Of a stretch of DNA of 64,000 nt, positions 1 to 11,802 are shown in pieces. Each line of letters opens with the position of its first letter. Positions within the stretch are counted from its first letter, which is position 1. Origin of the DNA: Cerioporus squamosus (Eukaryota > Basidiomycota > Agaricomycetes > Polyporales > Polyporaceae); NCBI GenBank assembly GCA_022592435.1, contig JABYQS010000046.1, positions 1 through 64,000 on the forward strand, given 5' to 3'. The notes below the pieces were generated by a model. The model ran no database searches, was not told the DNA's origin, and worked only from the letters and a program-made list of their open reading frames with translations. A program made the translations under genes and the position numbers.

Positions 1-20
1 CACGGTATGGCTGCTCCTAG

Positions 21-278
21 GAGCCAGGGACCGTGGGAGAACGCGCCGTGGTGGCGGTTGATGGAAGAGGAGCTCCTCAGCACCCACCATTCTTGTGCCG
101 TGAGCTGTGGGCGTTGTTGCCTGAACCTGGATTCAGCAACAGCGTCGAAGCATACGCGCGGGGAACTCGTGAGAATGGCACCCTCATGCAGCAGCTGCAA
201 TCCAAGACCACGACCACGTCGGTAGTACCGGTTCGTGTACAGAGTGATGAGGCGAGGTGCCGTGCTGCAAGCCGGTGA
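21..278 (+). CDS. possible terminal exon of an unidentified plus-strand gene entering from the left edge
   Basis: A reading frame opens right after a TAG at 18-20 that could be a 3' splice site (context tgctcctag) and runs about 85 codons to a stop at 278. The encoded segment (for example ELWALLPEPGFSNSVEAY) looks reasonably protein-like but matches no family I know. A second overlapping frame is also open. If real, only the last exon of the gene is inside the window, and it converges on the glycosyl hydrolase gene ending at 640. Low confidence. Confidence 0.2.
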   Translation, partial: EPGTVGERAVVAVDGRGAPQHPPFLCRELWALLPEPGFSNSVEAYARGTRENGTLMQQLQSKTTTTSVVPVRVQSDEARCRAASR

Positions 279-639
279 TATTGAATGCTCCTCTGTACTC
301 ATACAGTCTACAACCCAACAAATGTGCCATCCACACTACTAACCACTCCGGGGACCACTGACAGGAAGGGGGAGGGAAAGAATACAGTGTACGCGTACGT
401 CGACCAAACACGTCGACACAAACCGCAAGTAAAGACAGACCGAGAATCCGAAACTTCGACCAAGAATTAGACCCAGGAGGAGGCCAGAGAAACACACACA
501 CAGAGACACACAAGAGTAAACGCAAACCCGGAGGGAAAAGGAAAAGAACGAAGAACGGTCTGGACTGGAACTTCGGGGACATCAAGGTTCGTAAGGCGCG
601 TCGCAGCCATAGCACACTGGCAGGGCCTGGAGCGGGGGA

Positions 640-3009
640 CTATAGCGCGAGGCTCACGACGCCCATGAGCAGACCAGCCACGAGGGCAAAGGGCGTCGCA
701 GATAACGACATCTGCCCGACACCCCCATTCGAGTCCGTCGCGATGCCCTGCGCACCCTTGGACGTCGTCCCGTTAGCGATCGCATGGCCGCAGAGGCCCG
801 AGCCCGCGAGAGCCTCGTCGGGGACGAGGATCACTGGGACGCCGCCCTTCGAGTACTCGACCTCGACGGTCCCTCCACTGCCCACGGCGTACTGCGTGCA
901 CGTCAGGATGCTGTGGAGCCAAATGTGCATGAGCGCGCAAATAAGCGTGGTAGGCGATCTCGATAGCTTACTCGGTCGTCGCTGACACGCTGCTGGGGAA
1001 GGACGTCTTCGCCGAGACGCTGATGTTGGCCGGCTAGGGAGGCGAGAAGCGAAAGCGATGTTCGGTTCCGAGTTCGCCTGTTTAAGACCGAGGAAAGAAC
1101 TTACCGGGGAGCCGATGTTGGTTAGGATGGTGGTGATGTCGCCCTTTGAGAACACGATGCCCTGGGGAGTCGTGTTGAGAACCTCCACGGGGGTGGTGAT
1201 CCAGTCTGAGGTGGTGTTGATCATGAAATTGCGGAGCTGTTTGCCGTATGAATGAAACAACCCGCCTGAAAGGAGCGAATAACCGTACCTGGTTGAGCTT
1301 CGTGATCAGGCCATAGCTCGTGGTGTTCTCGTAATTCGAAGTCCAGAGCGGTTCACGGTTGTACTGCAGTAATGTGAGTAGTCAAAGCGGCTGCAATGTT
1401 GCCAATACTTACCGGATCAGCGTTCCCCTTGAAGCCCTGTTCCTGTCCATAGTACACGATGGGAATTCCGTCCGACATGAAGCTGAAGACCATAGCGTTC
1501 CACATGCTCTGAGGGTCGACAGACATGCTCGCCCAGCGAGGAACATCTTGATCCTCAAGGAAGTTACCGAGAAGGGTCGGGTCCTGGAAACGGATCGCAT
1601 CGCACGTCAACCAATGTCGTTCTCGTGATAGAAGCGAGATGTCGTTACCGTCGACTTCGCCTTGATCTGAGTGATCATGTCGGTGAGGGCGCTCATGTTC
1701 TGGGGACCGGGATAGCAAATGCGTCAACGAGAGCGTTGTACAGCGGGTAATTAAGGATGGCATCGAGGGCCTTGGGTCCCTGGTACTGCAGCGCCTGACT
1801 GTCGCGGGAGTAAGTAGACGCTCCTAGCCGCTCAAACGAAAAGGAACCCACGCAGGATCAGCGTCGAAGACCTCTCCGATACAGTAGACACCGGCAGCTC
1901 CGCAGAATTGCGGCCAGAAATCCATGTTGACGTGCCTATTAAGGTTCGTTCAGCTGCACCTCTGTTATTACTAGGGCGCCGGTAACGTACTTCGCAGCTA
2001 TGCAGGGAAAAAGGCGGCGACGGTGAGTCAATTAACCTCATGGACGCAATGTCGGCGGACTTACCATCAATACGCAAGCCGTCAATCTTGAACTCGTCAA
2101 CAAGAGCCTTAATCCAGGTCGTATAGGCGGATACGACGCTCGGGTCCTGAGTGTTGACGTCGGGAAGAGTGACGTTTGTATCACCGAGCCAGCAGTTCTG
2201 TTCGCTCGCCGTGTTGCCCCATTGAATAGGGCAGTACGGATGGTACAGGGACTACAGTCGCGCTTCCGGATTAGTAAATCCGCATAAATCGGAGAGGAAG
2301 CAGGCTTGCCTTGTCCTTGAACATGTACGTACTCAAGTCGGAAAGGTCGGTGTCCAGCCCCATTACATTATTCACGACAACGTCGACCATGAGGAACCTG
2401 CCATAATAACGTCAGCGCTACGTTCGAAAAATTACGGACACCCGCTGCGAGCGTGGTCAGGCGGTCAGAGCGTGTGTACGTACATCCCACGGCGGTGGAG
2501 CTCGTCGGAAAGAGCCTTGAGATCGTCGGCCGAGCCGAAGCGCGAATTAAGCTTAGTCGCGTCGGCGATCCAGTAGCCGTGGTAGGGGTCCCCGTAGGGC
2601 GTGCGGGGGCCCTCGTAGTTCTGCGAGACAGGGCTGATCCAGACTGCGATGCGAGATGAAGGATGGGACAAGGGGACCGCGTTCATAAGTTGTGAAGTGA
2701 ATATATGCGTTTATCCGCACCAGCAGTGAACCCCGCGTTCTGAATGTAGTCCAGGTTGTCCCGGATGGTGTTCCAGGTGCCGCCGCAGAAGGTCTGTTTG
2801 GCAGGGTCGCAGGCGTTGAGGTCAGAGCCCTTGGGAAGCGCGAAGCGGTCCGTGATGATCCTGGGTGCATGTTCGCCACAATTCAGACTTGGCGGGCAGG
2901 AGGATGAGACGTACTGGTATATCGAACGTTTCCTCCATTCGTCCGCGGAGGCAGCATACACGGACGTAAGCAGGGACGCCGAGAGGAGGAGGTTGAGGAG
3001 GAGTTGCAT
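640..3009 (-). CDS. GPI-anchored GH13 enzyme, AgtA-type 4-alpha-glucanotransferase / alpha-amylase-like
   Basis: Secreted alpha-glucan-acting enzyme of glycoside hydrolase family 13, assembled from about ten exons. It starts with a signal peptide ([19 protein letters not shown]) and continues with the fungal amylase N-terminus ([37 protein letters not shown]). The nucleophile motif GLRIDG (about 2060-2080) and the acid/base motif CIGEVFDA (about 1870-1890) are intact. The two conserved histidines are replaced: region I reads DVVVNN (Asn for His at 2367-2369) and region IV reads LEDQD (Gln for His at 1548-1550). The C-terminus ends in a Ser/Gly-rich stretch and a hydrophobic tail ([15 protein letters not shown]), as expected of a GPI signal. 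Loss of these histidines plus a GPI anchor fits the AgtA group, which transfers alpha-glucan chains at the cell wall rather than digesting starch. Family membership is secure; the transferase role is inference. Confidence 0.9.
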
Positions 3010-3896
3010 GGTGGGCAGAGGTATGCTGGCGGGTATGGCTCAGAGCATGCAACGGGGGAGGGATGGCTTGGCCGGAGAAACGAGCGGCGGGAGTAAAGAA
3101 GGTGGGCTCAGCAGCACGCTGAGGAAGCGAGGGGACGTCCGGACGGGAGAAACTCGCACTAGAGGCGAGCGAAGGCGGGGGGCAGCCTGGCGTCGGGTCG
3201 AGGGAGGAGAAGAGATGCACGGACGGCGGGCATGCGGCTGGCTTGGGCAGCGTATGGCTCGAAGCGGGGACAATCAGCGCATGCGGGACAAATCAGCGCA
3301 TAAATACATGTGAGAAACGAAGGGAACCGACGCGTCGACGTCCATCCGTCTGCCTTCGAAACCTGATCGACCCCGTGTCCCCTTCCGGCCTGCCACTGCC
3401 AGTCCTCACTGCCACCAGCTCCACGACGCCTCTTTCCCCACACAGACGCGCGCCGCCCGCCCCGCTGCGGCGAAAGCTTAACCTGCAGTCCTCTCACCGC
3501 CAGCGCCGCCCCGCCCCCGCCTCTGCCAGCATCCGCCCGCACAGTCCGACAGCAACACACTCGCGGCTTCCATGCCCGCCTCCGACGCCAAGTGCCCACC
3601 TCGCCTCCCGGATCAACGCACCCGCGCGCATCCGTGGACCTGGTCCCTGGACACACGGTCGTCTGACCGGTTTCCATGGCCATTTCCGGAGGTTATCCTC
3701 GGAAATCCCGCATGCGCGCCACCTTGGCCGGCCTCGACTGCCCGGCATTTCGCCAGGAAAAGCTCCGTGTGATGGAGGCTCGGCTATGACATCACCTTCG
3801 CGTCCACCTGCAGGCAAACCACAACTGGCTTGACGATGTGTACAGTGTAGACGTTGAAGCAGTGCTCGTGAAAGCAGTAGGTATCTCGAGGTCTAT
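3010..3896. other. intergenic region / promoter side of the GH13 gene
   Basis: About 890 bp separates the start of the GH13 gene from the end of the RNA cyclase gene; both are on the minus strand. The region is C/G-skewed (long runs of CCGCC and CCTCC type), which opens frames on both strands. None has conserved features or plausible splice structure. A TATTTAT element near 3297-3306 (minus strand) is the only promoter-like sequence I noticed. Confidence 0.4.
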
Positions 3897-5191
3897 TCAG
3901 GACTTAGCGGAGTTGGCAGGGACGTATCCTATCCCGTCGCACTCGATGACAGCGCCGCCCTCCGTTTCTTGCACACGGAATTTCGCCTCCGTCAGCTGCT
4001 CGGCGGCCCACATTGCCGTCCTAATCCAGTCCACGTCATGTAAGTTCCCCGTACAGGTTAGTACAGGAAAGCGCATACCTGGTGTGCAAGGTGAGCGGCC
4101 CTGTCTTGACTGTCGAGCGTCCTTGCGCGAGAGCGAGGAATATAATCATCTGGTCCTGGAGAGCGCGCGACATGAGCATACGAACAGCGTAGAAGCAACT
4201 CAGAGTACCCACCTGCATATACTCGTCCACACATCCACCGTGAGCAAGGTTGCTCACCAACTCCCCGCCAGCCTCTCTCCCCACACGCGCAGGGTCAATC
4301 CCCTTCCTCCCCAACGCACTCCCTCCAAACACGCACCCATCCTCCGTCTCCGCCCACAGCACGATCCCAGACCCGCTCCCAACCGCATCCGCAGGCTTCT
4401 CCCTCACGCACTCAACGTTGATCTGGTCCGCGTCAACAACCCCAGCCTCGACCAGCACCTCCGTCGCCGCCGCACACATCGCGTCCGCGAGGCTCCTCGG
4501 CAGCCCGGCGACGTACGACCGTCCGCGCACCGTCTTCACCTTCCCCCTCCCGACCAGCGTCACCGCAGGCAGCGGCCCGCGCACAGCGGGGATCGAGACG
4601 TGCACCTCTCCCCCTCCTTTGGGGAAGTAGCCGCGCTTGACGATCTCCAGGGTAGGATCCAGCCCGAAGTGCCTCCGGAGGAAGGGCAGGAAGACGTGCT
4701 GCGTGTAGTCGATCTGCGGGGCCTGGGCCGCGTTCGTGCCCCCGCGAAGGACCAGGGTGGACGGACTGCCCGGCGAAGGGGAGAAGACGAGGCACGGGAG
4801 GGAAACCTGAAGCAGGAGCGCGATGGACCCCGCCGTACCAGGGTCCGCAACGTACGTCTGCGACGTCGTCGGCTGGGACTGTGGCACGAGCTGGATGGTA
4901 GTGGACCCCGTGTTGCACCCGTCCAGACGGGCAGAGCAGACCTCGGCGACGAGCCGGAGACCTGAGGACGTACCAGTTCCCTGCTCAGACTCGCATGCGC
5001 AGCCTACATAGGTCTGAAAACTCACCTGCGGCGTGCTGGTATTTCAACCCCGGAGGCTTGCGGTTTCCCCGGATGTTGCGGATGGAGATCGGGCGCGACA
5101 GAAGAGCGGAGAGTCCTACCGCGACGCGGAGGAGCTGACCACCGCCCTCGAGCGTGCTCCCGTCGAGCTCAGCCATGTCCGTTGATGCCAT
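3897..5191 (-). CDS. RTCA: RNA 3'-terminal phosphate cyclase
   Basis: Catalyses ATP-dependent conversion of RNA 3'-phosphate ends to 2',3'-cyclic phosphates in the nucleus. The start at 5191 gives an N-terminus with the family signature LDGSTLEGGGQLLR, followed by ALLSRPISIRNIRGNR and GLKYQH. The main exon carries GTAGSIALLLQ, LRGGTNAAQAPQIDY, GYFPKGGGEV and VDEYMQDQ. The last exon, spliced at a CAG-gtatgc donor, reads LHTRTAMWAAEQL and ends at TGA 3897-3899. The histidine in LHTR corresponds to the adenylated active-site His of RtcA enzymes. This argues for a true cyclase rather than the catalytically dead rRNA-processing paralogue Rcl1. At least three introns interrupt it. It is divergent from the unknown gene at 5453 across about 260 bp. 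Confidence 0.95.
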
Positions 5192-5333
5192 GCAGATCTA
5201 TGTGAAGTTCTGCAGCAGTAGCAAATAGTGGGAGAAGACTTGTATTGGAACATGGCGGTTCTTGGGGGAGAGCACTACTGTGACTCTACCGCACGCTCAG
5301 CGCTGTGCGTCTTTCCGGATTGCGCGCATGACT

Positions 5334-5345
5334 GATATAAATAAG
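5334..5345 (+). promoter_or_regulatory. TATA-like element in the divergent RTCA/5453 promoter
   Basis: The sequence gatataaataag lies about 110 bp upstream of the ATG at 5453, inside the 261-bp spacer between two divergent genes. Its position suits a TATA box for the plus-strand gene. Assigned from sequence alone. Confidence 0.4.
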
Positions 5346-5452
5346 TTTAATAACTCAATTCAGAGTCCGTTCCGTCGGAAGTGGGGACTGGCGCTTACAA
5401 CGTCCTACTACCTCCGCAACCTCACAACTCACTTCGTTCGCTCGCACTCATC

Positions 5453-7147
5453 ATGACGAAAATCGCACCGGCTGGAGAACTTAACTTTACCCACATCTCG
5501 CAGATCACCGCGTACCCAGGTTACGAACAACAGAACGCCAACGCACCGCATACAGGTAGCAACGTCAGCTCGAGCAGAGCAAGCTCGACGACTTCAAGAC
5601 GAAGCGCACGGCAGAGGAAGGAGACGGTCAAGGCGGATCGCTAACAACTGGCAGCCGTAGATCAAGGTTGCTTTTTGACTGGCATCAGCGATGTCGCCTT
5701 GGAGTTGGTGCACATCATCAACGCTGTGCGCAACAAGGCGGCCGTCGGTCGCAAGAAGGATGTCGTAAGTCACTCTCCCAGACGGGTTGTGATATCCATT
5801 CAATCGTACTTAGTTCAGGTGGACTTCATCACGTTATGGCTTGGTATCGCGGAGGCGCGCGGCTTCCATCTTGAACACATGTCCAATCTTGTTTATTGTG
5901 AGTACCAGCAATACTCCTTTGCTCAGAGGTGGCGTTAAGCCTGGTATCCTAGTGCTTCCAGACATCCACCGCCATATTGATACTTATTCGACGATCGCCA
6001 TCACGTGTTCCGAGCACGAGCTGGTGAAGCTCATCGACAGGTTCATAAAGGCGAATGCGAAGTGGCAAGAAGAGGTCTGGCTGAAAAGCAAAAGGAACTC
6101 CCCTTACACGCGTACCCACGTCAATGAGATTCGAAGGGAAGCGATCATTGTGAGCTCGGCTAGTTGTGACTCTCCCACATACCTGTTAGCCTGACTACAT
6201 ACCCCAGATTCAGGACCCTAACATGTCGTATGATGTCGTCGTACTCAAAGCAGCTCATTTCCTTCCGTTCAATCGACCACTCCTCTTCCGTGACGCTCCT
6301 ACCACGCCCATTCAGCAGGATCAGCCGTTCCCCCCGATCGAGTCTTATTCCTCGTGGGTCATGCACCAGGGCGAGCTTCGTCCGTATGATGGTTCCGGCG
6401 GTACTCGACCGCCCTTCGTCCATGCAACCGCTCGTCGCTCTCCATATATCGTAAATCCACTCTTTTGGGTTCTCCACGCGACCTGGAAATTTCGCGAGTT
6501 CAAGCGTCGCTACCCCCATTGGGCTCAATACGTCACTTCACGCGGCCAACGTCTGATGCAGCTCACGGAGGAGCTTGGTGCACAGATATACTTCAAACCA
6601 ACATATCATCCGGACTCTTCCTCTGCTATGGATCCTATCAAACTCCATGAGCTTAACCAGCACCAGAAAGTAGGTGTGTAACAGCGACCCCATTTTGGAA
6701 GCGAGACGGAGATGGAAGCGCGTCAACCTGGAAGGACGGGCGATGTGAGTTTGTTGACGATTACGGGCCAGCCGTTGCTTATCTATTACACCAGGTTTCG
6801 CATGCTGACCAACCTGTCTCCGAAGAGGTATTGGACGTCGACAGAGAATCGGAGAGCGATTCCTTGTCAGACGATATGGGATCCGACACTAGCTCCTTCT
6901 ACTGTGAAGATACGGAGCCTCACGCCCATGAGGAACTCAGTGCCGCGGAGACCAGACAGATTGTTGCCAAGATCACAAATCTGGAAAATCGACAGTCTCG
7001 GGACGACGTGATGGATATGGCGGCTCTCTTGCTCTTTGGTCACTGTGAGTGCTCTATGTTTCTCGCTCTAGAGCTCACGCACTCAATGAAGTTTTCTTCA
7101 TCGCAGCAATCTTCGAGACCCCTACTGCTCCGGGACTGAGCGCCTGA
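5453..7147 (+). CDS. unrecognised conserved-looking protein, multi-exon
   Basis: I do not recognise this protein. Exons join cleanly. The first begins MTKIAPAGELNFTHISQITA and is followed by an intron with a gctaac branch-like sequence ending near 5654 or 5660. Then come segments reading TGISDVALELVHIINAVRN, DFITLWLGIAEARGFHLEH and SEHELVKLIDRFIKANAKW. The long exon from about 6208 is rich in Pro, His and aromatic residues (FRDAPTTPIQQDQPFPP, NPLFWVLHATWKFREFKRR). The C-terminal part is acidic and serine-rich (DRESESDSLSDDMGSD), then FETPTAPGLSA and a stop at 7145-7147. There is no signal peptide or membrane segment. The acidic tail suggests a soluble, possibly nuclear, protein. The junction near 6670 (HQK to VSHADQ) is the least certain. 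Confidence 0.65.
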
Positions 7148-7952
7148 TGTGAGCGGATACTTGTCACTGACACGTATGTTCTGTGATCACTTCCACCTCG
7201 CTTTATCAACTGATCGCGAACCAGGCGTCAGCGTTCATTTTGATCCTCCGCTAGGGCCACAAGCCTGGATCAGGAGTAGCCTGGAGTGCGATCGTAGCGG
7301 CAGCAGACGCCAGTTCCCGACTTCGAAACTCGCTCGACCATGGTACAAGTCCAAGGCTCGGTGCACGGGCTCGATGCCCGCGAACCTGTTCATGGAGTCA
7401 GGACGCCCTGAGGATATCGAATCGATGTGACTATCCAGTTGAACAGCAAGGCAGATCCACGCTTCGGGAGAGGTCGAGACAAGGTCGAGAAGGTATGTCC
7501 TCGTAGTCGTCTGGCGAAGCTTTGAGGGTGACTTAGGATTGTTCATGCCACTCAGGGTATCACTCTACTGAATTCCTTCGCAGCATCGTCTATGGCTTTC
7601 CTAACACTGCCCCAAACAACAGATGGCACAGAGGATGAAAGAAACACCGAAGGGGGCGTAAGTAATCGGTGTTGGGTACCCTGCAGCAATCACTGCTATA
7701 TTTGCAGTCTCTTATCGTTATTGCATCGCACTCGGATGACGAGCTTTGCCAGGTTCTTTCTTTTTTGAGTCTCGCATTCTCGGACAAGCTCATTCCGGTA
7801 CTTACTCCGCCTCCCACAACAACACCGCGCGCTGCTTACCCCTCATCACAGTACCTCTCTTTGCACCTCGAAATATATCATATATCATGAGCAGTTGGCA
7901 GTACTCAATATGTATAATACGGTCGCACAGCTGCACTCGTACAACGCTGGTA
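7148..7952. other. gap without a convincing gene
   Basis: About 800 bp between the unknown gene and the convergent tRNase Z gene. Short open stretches occur on the plus strand (about 7220-7430 and 7430-7495), but I could not join them into a model with a start, consistent phases and recognisable content. This is likely 3' untranslated and spacer sequence, or decayed coding sequence. Confidence 0.3.
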
Positions 7953-10900
7953 CTATTGTAGTTTAGTGAGGTCTATCTCCATATCGTCGTCTTCTCGGTA
8001 CTCTGTGAATGTGTCCTGAATGGCTGGCAGGTAAGCGTTCAGCTTCCACATGTTGCCCATGCGAATCCTGGCAAAGTCAAAGGCGAGACCAATTATTGGC
8101 CCGTTTGAGAGATCACCTCGTCGGGGTGGCATCCCGGGATACCGTGCAGAGAAGTGGGTCAAGAGGAGGTACTTCGCTCGCATCCTGCAGGCCCAAAACG
8201 TGAGTACACGATAAGCGAGATGTGGAGATAAAAGTACTGTAGTGACGCCCTCGGAGGAGATGCCAGAGAAGGTAGAAGACTCACCGTCGGCCGATATCGA
8301 TAGCTTGAGCGGAAGTGCTGTGCGCTTTCTCGCGCGCGAGGTCTTCTTCCTCTGGGCTCATGCTGGACTCGTGGATGAGCAGGGTGACGTCGCGCCCCGC
8401 CTTGACCAAATTGTCTGTGGGCATGGTGTCCCCGGAAAACCTAAACGGATACCCGCGTCAGCTCCGCCTCCGATCTGCGCACCGTTGTATTCAAGCCGTT
8501 CCCCCGTGAGATGACGGCAGTGGTGGAGAGAAGGGAATGGGGGATGAGGATGGGATGGGAGCACTCACGTTATGCCCCAGCCGTCGTTGTGCCTGATAAC
8601 CACGCCGTAGCACCGGACACGGTGCGCGACGTCTACAGTCGTGAAGCTGCTCAAGCCGAGGGCGCGGCACATCTCCTTGGCGTACTCATAAGACCTATTT
8701 GCCCGCAACGTTGCGATGGAAGAGGTATATCTGTTAGATATGCATGTAAGACACGGGTGCGTCGGCGTACCGGTTCTGGTTCATGAAGGGCTCGTCCTCG
8801 GTTTGGTTCCTTCCGTACGAGCGGGCAAATCTCCAATTGAGAGCATCAGAGAGAATCATGACGACTCCGTTCGGATCCGCCAAGCCATAGTCTTCGAGCT
8901 CCTGGCGCTCGAGGAGATACATGAGATGTGACCTGAGTCCGACGACGTAGAGAGGTTCTGACGGCGGAGGGTCCATCTGTCGAAATATAAGTCGTCAGCA
9001 TTAGCACTGAATTTGGGAGGTCAGGGCAACATACCTTCGCGCGCATCATCAGTATCTTCGACAGGCCCATATGATGGTCGCCGTGCATGTGGCTCAAGAA
9101 GATGCCCTTCAGGTCTCGCATGACCTGCCACACACCGTTCGGATCGACCCCGAAAGAACGAACCAGCTGCCCCCAAGTGCCCTCGCCGCAATCCAGTAGG
9201 ATGTTGCCGTGGCCCGGAATTTGGATGAGAGTGCCAGATACTGTGGAAAGAGCGTCAGTGCGGTAAGGAATACACCGTATGGCTTCCACTCACCGTTGCG
9301 CATGCTGGTCGGGATAGCGCTGCCGGTACCGAGGGGGGTAATCACGACATCGTCGCCTGGCGCGGTCGCGGGGCTGCCGCGACCCACCCGCTCAGTAACC
9401 GCCGCCTTCACCGCCGCGAACTTTTCCATCACTGAGTTCGACAGCTCCGGCAGAGCTCCCGCCGCGGCGAGGGGGCTGAACTCGTCTTTCCTGGCTAACT
9501 CGTCCTGGACAGGCGGGCGTAAAGGGCGCACGTGGAGCAAAGTGTTAGGCTCGGCTAAGGCCGCTTTAGCAGGCAACCCGGTGACGGCTGCGGTGACGGT
9601 GAGCGAGGGTACGAGACGAACAAGAATATACGGAGCTTACAGGTAATGTCCCTAGACGGAGACAGGTTGTACTTCGGAAGAGGGAACATCTCTGTGTCCA
9701 GTTGATGGAGCTTCGCCTGTACAAGCGCGGACCGGGTGAACGTGATCTTGTCAGGGGTGTATTCCCGCGAGAAGATGAGGTGCTGCTTATGGATATGAGA
9801 AGGCGAACAACGAACCAGAAGGAGTGTCTGCTCACGTGTGTCTCGTCATAGAACCCATTCATGAACTCCTTGTACCGCTCGTCTTCGAGCACACCATCAC
9901 CGCACAGGTGGTACACGGCATGCACAGGATGCTCTTTCCGAATGTCCTTGTCTTTCGAACGGTGCTTGGCGAAAAACGGTGAGTCGGTGAATGAGGCGAG
10001 AAGGGAGGGTATATGCGCAGGCGTCGGTACGTCGAGAATTAGAACAGCCTGCGATCGATTAGATGAACCTTGCAACCTAATGCTCGACAGGATGAACCTT
10101 ACCTGCGGTGGATCGCTAGGCCCAACACACTCTTCAGGTCGGACGCTGCGTTCCATCTTCCCGCCCTTCCCATCGTCCACCTCGAACGTGACCGTCTCTC
10201 CCTTGGTCAGGCGCCCTCGTAGAGGCCCGCGAGGAACGCCGAGTGCCTCAGCCTTCTTGACGTCGAACTTGCCGCGTACAGTCGGACCAACGCAGAGATA
10301 GCCAAGTGTAGGCAACGTCGCAGGATCCACGCCTTCGTCAGCGACGAGACGTGGCAGTCGCGCGAACTTGCGGTCAAGAGTGAATATCCGGTCCTTAGGT
10401 GGTGGCGGCTCGTCAGCGGATTCCTGGAGTGCGGCGGACGCTCTTTGTTTCTCTCCCTTCGATTTTGTCGGGTCCGCTGGCGGTGGCGGCTGCATGGGGA
10501 ACATCGACTGCAACATGAGCTTTCGCCATTCCTGCGCGTCCGGACCGGTAAGGGTCTTTGGGTTGAAGCTCTCACTTTGCGCCTGCACGGCCAGAGTGGG
10601 CGATACCGGGGTAATCGACTCTACCGTGTGGTCGATGAGCGGAGGAGTGGAACGTTTGGACGCGGTAGGCGGAGAGGGTGACCGTTTCCTCTTGAGAGGG
10701 CGTTCCGAGGGCTCCCCGATAGTGACCTTGTCGACGGAAGGGTACAGCGGTATCGAGTAGACCGAGAGGTTTTCATCCTTGAAGACGGGGGAGGGCGAAG
10801 CGACTGGTTCTGCGTGAACCACAGTGGTAGGTGCCTCGACCGCCTTGACGACCATGCTCGAACTACACATAGGTTTGGTGACAATGCGGAAAAGACATCA

Positions 10901-11802
10901 TGGAATTCACGCACCGGAAGGTGTAATTCCGCGTCGTCGCGAGGTAGTGCATTAGACCGTACGGACCCACGATGTCAATCGCAGGCACTGCCGCGTCTGC
11001 GCACAACATCAAGAGACCTAGACATACAATGCATTAGCGTCACGTATAGTGTACTGGATATCAGTGACGCGTGGTGGCGTCCGCTTCAGCAGGCTTGAGC
11101 GACAGCTCGTTAGAGCAGCTAGGACATGATAGCAGCACCGTGACGCATGGTCCATTGCGAATTGTATTCCGAAATATCCGCCCTATTTCGGGTTATTTCA
11201 CGGGAGGTCGCGCATTGCGGGACAGCTGCAGTATGGTCAAGGCAGGTTGTGGAGGAGGACTAGGCTAAGTATAACCCTTGACCTACGACTAAAGCAAGGT
11301 TGCAACCTGCAGCAGACATTGCACCTCACCTCAGACGCAGGGAGGGTCTATCAGGAGGAACGCGATGGGTTGAAGCAGTTCGTAGGTCCCCTTGCTGACC
11401 AGAAGCAAGATCATGGACCTGCTGCTGCGACGGCATCATCGGCTCAACCAGGCCAGCGGCTTTTGTCTACGATCGCGCAAAGGTCACTGGTATGACTGCA
11501 CATGGAGTGAAATGGAACCAAACAGGATGGGTAATCCACGGAGTACCCCGCTAGCGAGGGACTACTCCACACAAAGCGTATGAGATATAACGCATACCTG
11601 TAACACCACCGCACCTATGCGTCCCAGCAGCCGTCACAAAAAGCCCCTTCGTCTTCTTAACGGAATGATGGCTCTGCAACCATGCACGTCCCATGCCCTC
11701 GCTGGCATTGAAGATGTACTTGGCGGTACCGAAGTTCACGAGCAGAGTCGGCTCGGTGTCCGACGTTGCGCCAGTAAGCACAGACACGTTCCAGGCAGAC
11801 AT
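7953..11802 (-). CDS. TRZ1: long-form tRNase Z (ELAC2/Trz1), tRNA 3'-end endonuclease
   Basis: Removes 3' trailers from nuclear and/or mitochondrial pre-tRNAs. The first exon (11598-11802) has the amino-terminal half-domain pattern: MSAWNVSVLTG, TLLVNFGTAKYIFNASEG, TKGLFVTAAGTHRCGGVTG. It continues after a 580-nt intron with LLMLCADAAVPAIDIVGPYG and GLMHYLATTRNYTFR. A long Pro/Ser/Lys-rich linker follows. The catalytic carboxy-terminal half carries ILLDCGEGTWGQL, the zinc-binding His motif FLSHMHGDHHMG (about 9060-9110), a GDTMP segment, LIHESSM with KAHSTSAQ, and YLLLTHFSARYP near the end. Stop at 7953. The presence of both halves identifies the long eukaryotic form. Apart from the first, the introns look short. 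Confidence 0.93.
11169..11191. repeat. 8-bp perfect inverted repeat inside tRNase Z intron 1
   Basis: ccgaaata at 11169-11176 and tatttcgg at 11184-11191 are exact reverse complements around a 7-nt loop. Either strand of the transcript could form the hairpin. Confidence 0.6.
11540..11568. repeat. inverted repeat near the donor of tRNase Z intron 1
   Basis: ggagta (11540-11545) pairs with tactcc (11563-11568). An inner ccc/ggg pairing encloses the palindrome gctagc. It lies about 30-60 nt downstream of the donor site in the transcript. Confidence 0.5.

Larger units (their letters stand above)
11018..11597 (-). other. 580-nt intron 1 of the tRNase Z gene
   Basis: The donor is CAG|GTATGC (intron begins at 11597) and the acceptor CTAG|GTCTC (exon resumes at 11017). 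The split codon rejoins as Gly in GVTG-LLMLC, in frame. At 580 nt it is roughly ten times longer than most introns in this window. It contains two near-perfect inverted repeats, listed separately, but no recognised coding content or canonical snoRNA boxes. Confidence 0.7.

Noticed and set aside
3159..3833. Long open frames on both strands upstream of the GH13 gene
   Set aside because: They arise from C/G-skewed repetitive composition, overlap each other, and lack conserved residues or splice structure.
11018..11597. C/D-box snoRNA in tRNase Z intron 1
   Set aside because: Only an imperfect C-like box (gatgatgcc) was found on the transcribed strand, with no well-placed D box or terminal stem.
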